Below, one piece after another: positions 10,170 through 19,772 of a DNA stretch of 64,000 nucleotides. The notes under the pieces are model-generated. The model did not search any database. It had not been told where the DNA came from and was given only the letters and a program-made list of their open reading frames with translations. The position numbers were made by a program, and so were the translations under genes. Numbering within the stretch: the stretch's first letter is position 1; each line of letters begins with the position of its first letter. Location: the NCBI RefSeq assembly GCF_003626655.1, contig NZ_RBAN01000003.1:992001-1056000 (forward strand), read 5' to 3'. Origin of the DNA: Micromonospora costi (GTDB taxonomy: Bacteria; Actinomycetota; Actinomycetes; Mycobacteriales; Micromonosporaceae).

Positions 10170-11542
10170 TCGTACAGGCCCAGCACCGCGCAGGCGACCG
10201 GCACGACGGCCACCACGAGCGCCGTGTCGGCCAGGTCGGCGATCCGGCCGAGGTACGGCGAGACCGGCCGCCGGGCGTACGTGGTGCCGGCCGCCACGGC
10301 CAGCAGGGCCAGCAGCACGGCTGCGGCGGCCAGCCCGAGCCGGCCGGGGCCGCCCGCATCGCTAGCGAGGACCCCGCCGAGCAGCGTCGCGCCGGCCAGG
10401 CCGGCGAGCAGCGGCGGCACCCGGTGCCGGACCGCCACGAAGAGCCGGGCCCGCACCAGCAGCACCGCGGCGGTGACGGCGACCAGCACCCGGCCCGCGC
10501 TCCCGCCGGTGAGGGCGAGCACCCCGGCCGCGGCGACCGCCAGCACGGCGTGCCCGAGCAGCAGCCCGGTGAGCATCTCCTCGGTACGCGCCACCGCGGC
10601 GTACACCCGGCTCCGGTCGGGCAGGTCGCGGGCCGGTGATCCGCCGTCGGACGGGCCGGGCAGGGTGATCGGCGGCAGCGGGAGCTTGCCGAGCCGGATG
10701 GCGAGCAGCGGGATCACCCCGACCGCGAGCACGAGGACGCACAGCAGCACGGCCGCCGTGCCCGCCGGGCCGAGCAGCAGCCCGCCGAGCGCGGTCGGCA
10801 GGCCGACCAGCCCGACCGTGGCCCCGGCCACGAACACCCGCAGCCGCGTGGCCACACCGAGCAGGCCGAGCAGCGACGCCAGGAGCAGGGCCGCCGCGCC
10901 GGCCAGGAGTTCGGGCGCGCCCACCCAGCGCAGCGGACCGACCAGACCGACCGGGTCGCCCGAGCCCACCGCGAGGGCGCCGGCCGCGGCGGCGTACGGC
11001 AGGGCGTAGCCGCCCAGCGTCGCGGCGGTCACGCCGTCTCCGTACGCCCGGGAGGCGGCCGTGCCGGCGAGCGTGAGCAGCAGCGCCACGGCCGCGGCGG
11101 CCAGCCAGCCGCCCCGGTGCTGCGGCCCGCCGCCGAGCAGGGCGAGCAGCCCCACGGCGAGCGGCACGCCGGCGACCGCCAGGACGGCGACCCGGGTGGC
11201 CGCGGGCGACCAGGCGCCGCCCCGGCGTCGCGCGCCGTCCACGATCGCCTCGACCACGTCGTCGTACTCCAGCTCCGGCCAGTGCGCGCGGGCCGGGACC
11301 AGGTGCAGCACCTCGCCGTCGCGCACCCCCTGCGGCAGCAGCGCCTGCCCGGTCGACAGCACCGCCCCGTCGGTGCGCCGCAGCACCCACCCGCCGTGCC
11401 GCTCGCCGTCGTCGGCCAGCCCGACGCCGGCGTGCCGCAGCACGTCGGGCAGCAGCTCGGCCAGGGGCACCTGCTCCGGCAGGGCGACGTCCAGCCGCCG
11501 CTGCGGGGCGCTGATCGTGACGCGGGCCAGCCCGATTGACAT
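10145..11542 (-). CDS. eccD: Type VII secretion integral membrane protein EccD
   Basis: Channel component of the ESX/type VII secretion system. The 465-residue product begins with a ubiquitin-like YukD-type domain (about 1-95, ARVTISAPQRRLDVALPEQ) followed by about eleven hydrophobic helices (from about residue 118 to the end), the EccD layout. ATG 11542 has GGAG 8 nt upstream. It is divergent from eccC across 100 bp. Slightly shorter than many mycobacterial EccD proteins, but all regions appear present. Confidence 0.87.
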   Translation of the reverse strand: MSIGLARVTISAPQRRLDVALPEQVPLAELLPDVLRHAGVGLADDGERHGGWVLRRTDGAVLSTGQALLPQGVRDGEVLHLVPARAHWPELEYDDVVEAIVDGARRRGGAWSPAATRVAVLAVAGVPLAVGLLALLGGGPQHRGGWLAAAAVALLLTLAGTAASRAYGDGVTAATLGGYALPYAAAAGALAVGSGDPVGLVGPLRWVGAPELLAGAAALLLASLLGLLGVATRLRVFVAGATVGLVGLPTALGGLLLGPAGTAAVLLCVLVLAVGVIPLLAIRLGKLPLPPITLPGPSDGGSPARDLPDRSRVYAAVARTEEMLTGLLLGHAVLAVAAAGVLALTGGSAGRVLVAVTAAVLLVRARLFVAVRHRVPPLLAGLAGATLLGGVLASDAGGPGRLGLAAAAVLLALLAVAAGTTYARRPVSPYLGRIADLADTALVVAVVPVACAVLGLYERARGLLG

Positions 11543-11642
11543 CGGTCGGTCTCCATATCGAGCGGGATAGGTGGCTGCGCGGACAACAGGACTTTACCTA
11601 CGATGAGCCAACCTCGGGTTACCGAGAGTTCTGGGAGGGTCC
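11543..11642. promoter_or_regulatory. Divergent eccD/eccC promoter region
   Basis: 100 bp separate the two starts. TACGAT (11599-11604) is the best -10 candidate for eccC, with GGGAGG before its GTG start. On the other strand GGAG serves eccD. No clear -35 boxes or operator are visible. Confidence 0.35.
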
Positions 11643-14600
11643 GTGTCCACGGTCGTCATCAAGCGCCCACCCCGCCGGCCGGCGCCGGAGATCCCGGTCG
11701 GTGAGCTGGCGGTCGAGGCCCCGCCGGAGATCCCCGCGGTGACCGGCGGCCGCTGGCAGCAGCTGCTCATGGTGCTGCCGATGCTCGGGGGCACGGTGGC
11801 CATGGCCATGATGTTCGGTCGCGGCGGCGGCGCCTACGCGTACGTGGTGGGCGGGATGTTCGGCCTCTCCTCGCTCGCCATGCTGGTCACCTCCTGGGGC
11901 AGCGCCTCCGGCACGCCCCGGAAGTCGGAGATGATGGCGGCCCGGCGGGAGTACCTGCGCCACCTGACCGCCCTGCGCCACCGCGTACGGCACACCGCCG
12001 GGCAGCAGCGGGCCGGCCTCTACTACCGGCACCCCGATCCGGGCCGGCTGTGGTCGACCGTGGCGAGCCACCGGGTGTGGGAGCGCCGGCCCGCCGACCC
12101 CGACTTCGGCGTGGTCCGGGTCGGCCTGGGGCCGCAGACGCTGGCCACCCCGCTGGTCCCGCCGGCCACCCGGCCGTTGGAGGAGCTGGAGCCGATGACG
12201 GCCGGCGCGCTACGCCGGTTCCTCGACGCGTACTCGGTGGTGCCCGACCTGCCGGTGGCACTCTCGCTGCGCAGCTTCGCCCGGGTGTTCGTGCGGGACA
12301 CCGCCGGGGCGACCCGCTCGGCCGAGCGGAGCACCGCGCCGGCCGCCGACGGCGGCCCGGACGCCGGGGCCGCGGCGCGTGGTCTGGTCCGTGCCGTGCT
12401 CACCCAGCTGGCCGTCTTCCACGCGCCGGACGAACTGCTGGTCGCGGTCTGCGCCGGCCCGGAACGGCGGGCCGCCTGGGAGTGGGTCAAGTGGCTGCCC
12501 CACGCCCACCACCCGAGCCGCACGGACGCGCTCGGCCCGGTCCGCCTGGTCACGAGCGCCGCGGTCGAGCTGGAACGGCTGCTCGACGAGGTGCTGGGCA
12601 GCCGCTCCCGGTTCAGCCCCGCGGGCCCGGCGACCGACGGGCCGCACGTGGTGGTGGTGCTCGATGGAGGTGACCTCACGGGCGCCACCGACCTGACCGG
12701 TGACGGCGGGATCGACGCCGTCACCGTGCTGGACCTGGACACGCCGCCGCCCCGGCTGCTCGACCGGTACGCGCTCCTGCTCGACCTGCGCGACGGGCGG
12801 CTGCACTCGTACTCGGCCGACGGGCACGCCGAGGTCGGCACCGCCGACCGGCTCGACCTGGCCGACGCCGAGGCGGTGGCGCGCAGGCTGGCCCCGCTGC
12901 GCCTCGCCGGCGCCGCCCGTGGCCCGGACGGCCCGGCGCACGCCGACCCGGGCCTGCCCGACCTGCTCGGCCTCGGCGACCCGCGGACGTTCACGGCCGA
13001 GCAGGGCTGGGCGCCCCGCCCGGCCCGGGAGCGGCTGCGCGTGCCCATCGGGGTGGGTGTCGACGGCGGCGCCGTGGAGCTGGACCTCAAGGAGTCCGCC
13101 CAGGACGGCATGGGCCCGCACGGGCTGCTCATCGGTGCGACCGGCTCCGGCAAGTCCGAGCTGCTGCGCACCCTGGTGCTCGGCCTGGCCGCCACGCACA
13201 GCTCCGAGCAGCTCAACGTCGTGCTGATCGACTTCAAGGGCGGCGCCACGTTCGCGTCGTTCGACCGGCTGCCGCACACGGCGGCCGTCATCACCAACCT
13301 GGCGGACGCGCTGCCGCTGGTGGACCGGATGGTGGACGCCATCAACGGTGAGCTGGTCCGCCGGCAGGAGCTGCTGCGCCGGGCCGGCTCCTTCGCGAGC
13401 CTGCGCGACTACGAACGCGCCCGGGCCGCGGGCAGCCCGCTCGCGCCGCTGCCGTCGCTGCTGCTGGTCTGCGACGAGTTCTCCGAGCTGCTCTCCGCCA
13501 AGCCGGACTTCATCGACCTGTTCGTCCAGATCGGCCGGTTGGGCCGGTCGCTCGGCGTGCACCTGCTGCTCGCCTCGCAGCGGCTCGACGAGGGACGGCT
13601 GCGCGGGCTGGACACCCACCTCTCGTACCGGATCGGGTTGCGTACCTTCTCGGCGCTGGAGTCGCGCACCGTGCTCGGGGTGCCGGACGCGCACGAGCTG
13701 CCCCGCACCCCGGGTCACGGTTACCTGCGTTCCGGCACCGAGCCGCTGGTCCGCTTCAAGGCCGCGTACGTCTCGGGTCCGCCGCCCCGCAGCGGCCCGG
13801 CGGACGGCCGCGGCGCGACCGGCTCGCACCGGCTGCTCACCTTCACCACCCATGTCGTGCCGGCGCCCGAACCGGCCGCCCCGGCCCTGTCGGCGGCCGC
13901 CGAGGAGGGCCGGGAGAGCCTGCTCGACCTCCTCGTGGACCGGCTCACGGGCCAGGGTCCCCCGGCGCACCAGGTGTGGCTGCCCCCGCTCGACGAGCCG
14001 CCCGCGCTGGACGACCTGCTCGGCCCGCTCACGGCCGACCCGGCCCGTGGCCTCACCACCGCCAACCCGGACGTGCACGGCGCGCTCGGCGTCCCCGTCG
14101 CCATGGTGGACAAGCCGTTCGAGCAGCGGCGGGACCTGCTCTGGCTGGCGCTGGACGGCGCGGCCGGGCACGTGGCCGTGGTGGGCGCGCCGCAGAGCGG
14201 CAAGTCGACGGCGCTGCGGACGCTCGTCTGCGCGCTCGCGCTCACCCACACCCCGGGCGAGGTGCAGGTCTACTGCCTCGACTTCGGCGGGGGCGGGCTG
14301 GCCGCGCTGCGCGACCTGCCGCACGTCGGCGGGGTCACCGGGCGGGCCGACCCGACCGCCGTCCGGCGCACCGTCGGCGAGGTCGCCACCCTGCTCGACG
14401 AGCGGGAGCGCCGCTTCGCGGAGCTGGGTGTCGAGTCGATGGCGGCGTACCGGCAGCGGCGGGCCGGTCTGACCGGGGCCGGCCAGCCGGGCGTCGACCC
14501 GTTCGGCGACGTGTTCCTCGTGGTGGACGGGTGGACCACGCTGCGAGCCGAGTACGACGACCTGGAGCCGCTCATCACCGACCTGGCGACCCGGGGCCTC

Positions 14601-15635
14601 TCGTACGGAGTGCACGTCGTGACCACCGCGCTGCGGTGGCTGGACTTCCGCCCCGCGATCCGGGACCTCTTCGGCTCCCGGGTGGAGCTGCGCCTGGGCG
14701 ACCCGGCCGACTCCCTGCTGGCCCGCCGGGCGGCCGCGAACGTGCCGGAGCAGAGCCCGGGGCGCGGCATCACCGCGGAGGGGCTGCACCTCCTCACCGC
14801 CCTGCCCCGGCTCACCGACGGCGACACCGCCGACCTCGTGAAGCGGGTCGCCGACGCCTGGCCCGGGCCGCCCGCCCCGCGGGTGCGGCTGCTGCCGCCC
14901 GCGCTCCCGTACGCCGATCTGGACCTCACGGCGACGACCGGGCTGCGGCTGCCGGTCGGCATCGCGGAGGCCGACCTGCGGCCGGTCGTGCTGGACTTCA
15001 CGGTCGAGCCGCACTTCGTGGTCTTCGGCGACGCCGAATGCGGCAAGTCCTCGTTCCTGCGCGCGCTGGCCGCCACGATCGTCGCGCGGTTCACGCCCGA
15101 GCAGGCCCGGGTGATCCTCGTCGACTACCGCCGCAGCCTGCTCGGCGCCATCGCGACGGACCACCTGATCGGCTACGGCACGGCGGCCGCGCACACGGCC
15201 GACCTCGTCGAGTCCGCCGCCGGCTACCTCGCCCGCCGAATCGCCGGCCCCGAGGTCACGCCGCAGCAGCTGCGGGACCGGTCGTGGTGGTCCGGGCCGG
15301 AGCTGTTCGTGCTGGTCGACGACTACGACCTCGTGGCGGCCGGGCCGGCGAACCCGCTGCGGGCCCTGGAGGAGTACCTCCCCCAGGCCCGGGACGTCGG
15401 CCTGCACCTGGTGTTGGCCCGCCGGTCCGGTGGCGCCGGCCGGGCCCAGTACGAGCCGATCGTCCAGCGCCTGCGCGAGCTGTCCACGGCCGGGCTGGTG
15501 ATGGCCGGCAGCCCGGACGAGGGGCCGCTCGTCGGGCCGGTCCGTCCCGGCCCGCTGCCACCCGGCCGTGGCCGGCTGGTCACCCGACGCGAGGGCGTAC
15601 GCCTCGTCCAGCTGGCGCACCTGCCGGCGCAGTGA
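11643..15635 (+). CDS. eccC: Type VII secretion FtsK/SpoIIIE-type ATPase EccC (EccCa-EccCb fusion)
   Basis: Motor of the type VII secretion system, 1330 residues. Two transmembrane helices (about 38-60 and 65-86) are followed by three ATPase domains. Walker A motifs are GATGSGKS 498-505, GAPQSGKS 848-855 and GDAECGKS 1129-1136. The first domain has a full Walker B (LLLVCDEFSEL). In the second the acidic pair is DG (FLVVDGWTTL) and in the third DD (FVLVDDYDLV), so domain 1 is likely the main ATPase, as in characterised EccC proteins. Mycobacterial systems often split this into EccCa and EccCb; here it is one chain. GTG 11643 has GGGAGG upstream. mycP follows 73 nt later. Confidence 0.93.
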   Translation: MSTVVIKRPPRRPAPEIPVGELAVEAPPEIPAVTGGRWQQLLMVLPMLGGTVAMAMMFGRGGGAYAYVVGGMFGLSSLAMLVTSWGSASGTPRKSEMMAARREYLRHLTALRHRVRHTAGQQRAGLYYRHPDPGRLWSTVASHRVWERRPADPDFGVVRVGLGPQTLATPLVPPATRPLEELEPMTAGALRRFLDAYSVVPDLPVALSLRSFARVFVRDTAGATRSAERSTAPAADGGPDAGAAARGLVRAVLTQLAVFHAPDELLVAVCAGPERRAAWEWVKWLPHAHHPSRTDALGPVRLVTSAAVELERLLDEVLGSRSRFSPAGPATDGPHVVVVLDGGDLTGATDLTGDGGIDAVTVLDLDTPPPRLLDRYALLLDLRDGRLHSYSADGHAEVGTADRLDLADAEAVARRLAPLRLAGAARGPDGPAHADPGLPDLLGLGDPRTFTAEQGWAPRPARERLRVPIGVGVDGGAVELDLKESAQDGMGPHGLLIGATGSGKSELLRTLVLGLAATHSSEQLNVVLIDFKGGATFASFDRLPHTAAVITNLADALPLVDRMVDAINGELVRRQELLRRAGSFASLRDYERARAAGSPLAPLPSLLLVCDEFSELLSAKPDFIDLFVQIGRLGRSLGVHLLLASQRLDEGRLRGLDTHLSYRIGLRTFSALESRTVLGVPDAHELPRTPGHGYLRSGTEPLVRFKAAYVSGPPPRSGPADGRGATGSHRLLTFTTHVVPAPEPAAPALSAAAEEGRESLLDLLVDRLTGQGPPAHQVWLPPLDEPPALDDLLGPLTADPARGLTTANPDVHGALGVPVAMVDKPFEQRRDLLWLALDGAAGHVAVVGAPQSGKSTALRTLVCALALTHTPGEVQVYCLDFGGGGLAALRDLPHVGGVTGRADPTAVRRTVGEVATLLDERERRFAELGVESMAAYRQRRAGLTGAGQPGVDPFGDVFLVVDGWTTLRAEYDDLEPLITDLATRGLSYGVHVVTTALRWLDFRPAIRDLFGSRVELRLGDPADSLLARRAAANVPEQSPGRGITAEGLHLLTALPRLTDGDTADLVKRVADAWPGPPAPRVRLLPPALPYADLDLTATTGLRLPVGIAEADLRPVVLDFTVEPHFVVFGDAECGKSSFLRALAATIVARFTPEQARVILVDYRRSLLGAIATDHLIGYGTAAAHTADLVESAAGYLARRIAGPEVTPQQLRDRSWWSGPELFVLVDDYDLVAAGPANPLRALEEYLPQARDVGLHLVLARRSGGAGRAQYEPIVQRLRELSTAGLVMAGSPDEGPLVGPVRPGPLPPGRGRLVTRREGVRLVQLAHLPAQ

Positions 15636-15676
15636 CCGGTGTCCACGGATCACCCCAGGATCGGCGTGAGACCCGG

Positions 15677-15682
15677 TAATCT
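15677..15682 (+). promoter_or_regulatory. Candidate -10 (TAATCT) of mycP
   Basis: TAATCT lies 26 nt before ATG 15709 and would give a leader of about 20 nt. No good -35 is visible. mycP may instead be cotranscribed with eccC. Confidence 0.4.
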
Positions 15683-15708
15683 CCGATCGTCGTGGTGTTG
15701 GTGCGGGA

Positions 15709-17040
15709 ATGGTTGAGGATGTGACTGGGGTTCGGCACAGCTGCCCGGCAGCGGCCCGACGGATCGCCGGCCGGGCGCTGCTCGGCGTCGCGGCGACGGC
15801 CGTCGCGGTCGCCGGGCCGGCGGTGCCCGTCGCCGCCGAGGTTCCCGCGCACGCGGTCACCGGGGTGCCGGTGGCGTACGCGCCGGGCGACGCCGCCGAC
15901 CGGCCGGACCAGGTGCGCGACGAGCAGTGGCAGCTCGACGAGTTGAACGCCACCACGGCGTGGCGCACGTCGACCGGGCGCGGTGTCACGGTCGCCGTCA
16001 TCGACTCCGGGGTGGACGCCACGCACCCCGACCTCGTCGGTCAGGTGCTGCCGGGGCTGGACCTGGTGACCCCCGACGGCGGCCCGGAGGCCGACCCGGT
16101 GGGCCACGGCACCACGGTCGCGGGGCTGATCGCCGGGCGCAACGACGACAAGCGCGGGGTGGTGGGCCTCGCGCCCGACGCCCGCATCCTGCCGGTCCGT
16201 GTCCTCGACGACGAGAACCGCTACGACGACGCGATGATCGTCGCCCGGGGGGTGCGCTGGGCGGTCGACAACGGTGCCCGGGTCATCAACCTGTCGCTCG
16301 GCGGCAGCGGCGACAGCCCGGCCCTCGCCGCCGCCCTCGACTACGCCTTCGCGCGGGACGTCGTGGTGATCGCCTGCACCGGCAACCTCGCCAGCTCGAC
16401 CACCACCAAGGTCTGGTACCCGGCCCGGGAGCCGGGCGTCATCGCCGTCGCCGGCCTGGAACGCAGCAGCGAGAACCTCTGGTCCGGGTCGATCACCGGC
16501 CGGGACACCGTCCTCACGGCGCCCGCCACCGGGCTGGTCGGTGCCCGCCCGGGCGGCTACTGGCGGGTGCAGGGCACCAGCTTCGCGGCGCCGCTGGTGG
16601 CCGCCACCGCGGCCCTGGTCCGGTCCCGCTACCCGCAGATGTCGGCCGGCGAGGTGGTGAACCGGCTCGTGACCACCGCCCGCGACATCGGGCCGACGGG
16701 CCGCGACGACCGGTTCGGGTACGGCCTGGTGGATCCGGTGGCCGCGCTGACCGCCGACGTGCCACCGGTGACCGGCAACCCGCTCGACGACAACGCGTCC
16801 CCCGGCGTGGTCGGCTTCGGTTCGGCGCCGGGCCTCGGGCCGGACGAGTCGGTGGCGGGTGCCGGCGGTGACCCGCTCGGGCTGGGCGCGTCGCGGCAGC
16901 ACACGCGCTGGACGGCCCGTCCCGCCGGCGTGCAGGACGAGTCAGCACCGGAACGGTTCTGGACGGGCGCCGCGCTGTTCGTCGCCCTGCTCACGGGTGC
17001 GGCGCTGATGGTGCGCCGGTTACGCCGGCAGCACCGCTGA
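15709..17040 (+). CDS. mycP: Type VII secretion-associated subtilisin-like protease (mycosin)
   Basis: Membrane-anchored S8 protease associated with type VII secretion, active outside the membrane. The 443-residue product has a signal peptide (about 18-45), the catalytic triad Asp99 (VAVIDSGVD), His133 (GHGTTVAGL) and Ser291 (GTSFAAPLVAAT), a low-complexity linker, and a C-terminal helix (FWTGAALFVALLTGAALMV) followed by basic residues, which is the mycosin arrangement. It follows eccC directly. Start ATG 15709 was preferred over the in-frame GTG 15721, whose AGGA is too close. Confidence 0.92.
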   Translation: MVEDVTGVRHSCPAAARRIAGRALLGVAATAVAVAGPAVPVAAEVPAHAVTGVPVAYAPGDAADRPDQVRDEQWQLDELNATTAWRTSTGRGVTVAVIDSGVDATHPDLVGQVLPGLDLVTPDGGPEADPVGHGTTVAGLIAGRNDDKRGVVGLAPDARILPVRVLDDENRYDDAMIVARGVRWAVDNGARVINLSLGGSGDSPALAAALDYAFARDVVVIACTGNLASSTTTKVWYPAREPGVIAVAGLERSSENLWSGSITGRDTVLTAPATGLVGARPGGYWRVQGTSFAAPLVAATAALVRSRYPQMSAGEVVNRLVTTARDIGPTGRDDRFGYGLVDPVAALTADVPPVTGNPLDDNASPGVVGFGSAPGLGPDESVAGAGGDPLGLGASRQHTRWTARPAGVQDESAPERFWTGAALFVALLTGAALMVRRLRRQHR

Positions 17041-17072
17041 CGCGCCGGCGGGCCTGACGACGCGCGCCCGGG

Positions 17073-17078
17073 TAGAAC
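17073..17078 (+). promoter_or_regulatory. -10-like TAGAAC, leaderless start of the PAP2 gene
   Basis: TAGAAC lies 6 nt before ATG 17085. There is no Shine-Dalgarno in between. Confidence 0.45.
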
Positions 17079-17084
17079 TGATCC

Positions 17085-17834
17085 ATGAGCACGCCGGGCC
17101 CGCGCACCCTCGTACCCGCCGAGCGGCCGTCCTGGACGCGCCGCCGGCTCGACCGGGACCACGCGCTGGGGCTGCGGCTGACCGTCGCCGCGGTCGCCGC
17201 CTTCCTGGTGCTCGTGCCGTTCGCGCTGCTCGCGGTGCTCGTGCTCGGCGCGTGGCCGCCGCTGCACCGCCTGGACGCCGCGGTGACCGGCGCGCTGCAC
17301 GGCTACGCGCTGGACCATCCGGGCTGGGTGCGGTTCATGACCGTCTGGACGGACGTGTTCGCGCCCATGCCGCTGCGGGCCGCCGCGTTGGTCCTGGTGA
17401 TCTGGCTGGTGCGCCGGGGCGCGCGCCGGATGGCGCTCTGGGTCGCGGTAACCATGCTCGCGGGCGGGCTGCTCGGCCCGCTGCTCAAGCTCCTCGTGGG
17501 CCGGGACCGCCCGGACCTGCTCGACCCGGTGGCGCGGGCCGCCGGGTACGCCTTCCCGTCCGGGCACGCGCTCAACGCCACCCTCGCGGCCGGGGTGGTG
17601 CTCGTGGTGTTCCTGCCGTCCGTCCGGGGCGGGGGGCGGCGCGCGGCGCTCTGGGCCGGGGCGCTGCTGCTCGCCGCGCTGACCGGGTTGAGCCGGGTGG
17701 CCCTGGGTGTGCACTGGACCAGCGACGTGATCGGGGGCGTGCTGCTGGGTACGGCCGTGGTGGCCGCCACCACCGCAGTCCTGCCCACCTGGCGTCCCGT
17801 GCCGGACGGCGCGCGTACCCGGCCCGACCGCTGA
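17085..17834 (+). CDS. PAP2-family membrane phosphatase
   Basis: Polytopic phosphatase of 249 residues with the three PAP2 motifs: K135-R142-P143 (KLLVGRDRP), PSGH 158-161, and SRVALGVHWTSD with Ser203, Arg204, His210 and Asp214. Such enzymes dephosphorylate phosphatidic acid, undecaprenyl pyrophosphate or similar lipids at the outer membrane face; the substrate cannot be read from the sequence. Its stop and that of the convergent marP gene lie within one palindrome, TGACCGGTCA (17832-17841). Confidence 0.88.
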   Translation: MSTPGPRTLVPAERPSWTRRRLDRDHALGLRLTVAAVAAFLVLVPFALLAVLVLGAWPPLHRLDAAVTGALHGYALDHPGWVRFMTVWTDVFAPMPLRAAALVLVIWLVRRGARRMALWVAVTMLAGGLLGPLLKLLVGRDRPDLLDPVARAAGYAFPSGHALNATLAAGVVLVVFLPSVRGGGRRAALWAGALLLAALTGLSRVALGVHWTSDVIGGVLLGTAVVAATTAVLPTWRPVPDGARTRPDR

Positions 17835-17838
17835 CCGG

Positions 17839-19017
17839 TCAGGTGCACTCGCCGGTGCCGGTGGCGCGGGTGCGCTCGGCGCCGGCCAGGGCCACGGGCC
17901 GTGCCTCCGCCGCGGTCACCGCGAACCCGGTGTTCGGGTCGTCCGCCGCCGCCGCGAAGATCACCCCCAGCACGAGCCCGTTCGAGGAAACCAGTGGGCC
18001 GCCGGAGTTGCCGCTGCGGACGAGTGCCCGGATCGTGTAGATCTCCCGGGTCACGTCGCGCGAGGAGTAGATGTCCGGTCCGGTGATCCGGTCGACGTCA
18101 CGGACCCGGGCGGACTGCGCGTTGTACGGGCCGTCCAGCGGGAAGCCGAGCACGATCGCGTCCGAACCGGTGCCCGCGTTGCCGGCCGCGAAGCGCATCG
18201 ACGGGCCGGGCAGCCCCGGCACGTAGAGCACGGCCAGGTCCCGGTCCGGGTCGTAGACGACCACCTCGCCGTCGTACCGGTCGCCGTCCAGTTCCACCGC
18301 CACCGAGCGGGTGCCGGCCACCACGTGGGCGTTGGTCATCACCCGGTCGTCGGCGTACACGAAGCCGGAGCCCTCGATCCGGCGGGAGCAGCTCGGCGCG
18401 GAGCCGAGCACCTTGACGACCGAACGCTTCCCGTTGACCACCACCTGGGAGCCGGCGAGCGCCGGGTCGGGTGGGTCCACCTGCCGCGCCCGGGTGGGCG
18501 CGAGGTCGCCGAAGACGTCCGGGAAGCCGTTGGTGTCGACCGTGTCCCGCAGCGCCGTGGAGAACCGTTGGGCCTGGTCCGGCAGGACCCGGTCGACCAC
18601 CGTGAGCAGCGCGCTGTTGCGGACCGAGGCGGCCAGCCAGGGCAGCGAGGACGAGCCGAGCGGGACGGCGACCAGCCAGGCGACCAGGAGCACGGCGAAG
18701 AGCGACACGAACGCGCCACCCACATCGTCGATCTTGCGGAAGACCTGGCCGGTTATCGCCGCGCGCAGGCTGGAACCGAGCCAGCCGGAGAGGGCCTGCG
18801 CGGCCACCGCGAGGCCGAAGACCGCCACCAGGGAGATGAGCACGCGCGTGCCGCTGTCGACGAACTGGCGGGCGAGCAGCGGCCCGACCTGGAGGCCGAC
18901 CAGCGCGCCGAGGAAGAAGCCGGTGAACGACAGGGCTCCGATGACGAAGCCCTGACGGTATCCGCTGATCGCGAACACGAGCATGAGCAGCAGGAGGACG
19001 AGATCCACGGCGGACAC
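17839..19017 (-). CDS. marP: MarP-type membrane serine protease (CvpA + trypsin-like domains)
   Basis: Periplasmic protease linked to acid and oxidative stress resistance in Mycobacterium tuberculosis (Rv3671c). The 392-residue product has four N-terminal transmembrane helices (CvpA-like, about 4-125) and a chymotrypsin-fold domain with triad His231 (TNAHVVAG), Asp260 (DPDRDLAVL) and Ser338 (SGNSGGPLV). Cys210 in the protease domain is a candidate for redox control, by analogy with the mycobacterial protein. GTG 19017 is preceded at 6 nt by TACGCT (leaderless). The NUDIX-TlpA-nth genes upstream match mycobacterial order. Confidence 0.9.
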   Translation of the reverse strand: MSAVDLVLLLLMLVFAISGYRQGFVIGALSFTGFFLGALVGLQVGPLLARQFVDSGTRVLISLVAVFGLAVAAQALSGWLGSSLRAAITGQVFRKIDDVGGAFVSLFAVLLVAWLVAVPLGSSSLPWLAASVRNSALLTVVDRVLPDQAQRFSTALRDTVDTNGFPDVFGDLAPTRARQVDPPDPALAGSQVVVNGKRSVVKVLGSAPSCSRRIEGSGFVYADDRVMTNAHVVAGTRSVAVELDGDRYDGEVVVYDPDRDLAVLYVPGLPGPSMRFAAGNAGTGSDAIVLGFPLDGPYNAQSARVRDVDRITGPDIYSSRDVTREIYTIRALVRSGNSGGPLVSSNGLVLGVIFAAAADDPNTGFAVTAAEARPVALAGAERTRATGTGECT

Positions 19018-19023
19018 GGGTCA

Positions 19024-19029
19024 AGCGTA
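19024..19029 (-). promoter_or_regulatory. -10 element TACGCT, leaderless start of marP
   Basis: On the minus strand TACGCT, then exactly 6 nt, then GTG 19017. Confidence 0.6.
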
Positions 19030-19079
19030 CGGGCAGCGGGCTCGTCGGATGACCATCGCTAGCGGAAGGTGACGTGACG

Positions 19080-19772
19080 TCAGCGCACGGGAGTCTCGTC
19101 GACCTCGTCCGTCCCCGCCGAGGGGGCGGGTGTCGCCCCGGTGGGCGGCAGCTCGACGAGCCGTCCCGGCGACCAGGGCCGGGTCCAGCCGCCCATGTCG
19201 AGCAGGGTGCTCAGCACCCCCGCCGTGAAGCCCCAGACCAGCATGCCGCGGACGGCGAAGGCCGGGCCGATCCAGCCACTCGGGTGGCGTACGCGCACCC
19301 GGTTCGCCGGGTCGACCAGCTCGGCGATCGGCAGTCGGGCCACGTGCGCCACCTCGGCCGGCTCGCAGGGGTGCACCGGGTGCGGCGCGTGCCACCAGGC
19401 GAGGACCGGGGTCACCACGAACTCGCTGACCGGGATCCAGAGCTTCGGCAGCTCGGCCAGGACGCTCACGCTGCCCGGGTCGAGACCGACCTCCTCGTTC
19501 GCCTCGCGCAGCGCGGTCGCCGGGGCGTCGGCGTCGTCCGGGTCGGCCGCGCCGCCGGGGAAGGCCGGCTGGCCGGCGTGCGTACGCAGGGTCGCGGCCC
19601 GCTGGAGGATGAGCACGTCGGGGCCGGTGCCCGGCTGCTCACCGAGCAGCACCAGCACCGCGCTCTCCCGACCGCCGCTCTCCGGCGTGGCCAGCCGGGT
19701 GAAGTCCTCGGCCCGGGCCGTGCCGAGCCGGGACAGCAGCGGCCGCATCCACTCCGGTGGTCTCGGGGTCAC
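19080..19772 (-). CDS. CoA pyrophosphatase-type NUDIX hydrolase
   Basis: 230-residue NUDIX protein of the CoA-diphosphatase type. The NUDIX box is in the segment GGAADPDDADAPATALREAN continuing into EEVGL, preceded by LRTHAGQPAFPGG, typical of the NudL/CoAse family that hydrolyses CoA and related nucleotides. The GTG start (19772) overlaps the tlpA-like stop by 4 nt (GTGA), so the two are translationally coupled; longer in-frame sequence upstream is antisense. It matches Rv3672c in position. Confidence 0.88.
   Translation of the reverse strand: MTPRPPEWMRPLLSRLGTARAEDFTRLATPESGGRESAVLVLLGEQPGTGPDVLILQRAATLRTHAGQPAFPGGAADPDDADAPATALREANEEVGLDPGSVSVLAELPKLWIPVSEFVVTPVLAWWHAPHPVHPCEPAEVAHVARLPIAELVDPANRVRVRHPSGWIGPAFAVRGMLVWGFTAGVLSTLLDMGGWTRPWSPGRLVELPPTGATPAPSAGTDEVDETPVR

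Noticed and set aside
12210..16022. 1270-residue open frame on the - strand across eccC and mycP
   Set aside because: High-GC antisense shadow; both sense genes are intact and motif-rich.
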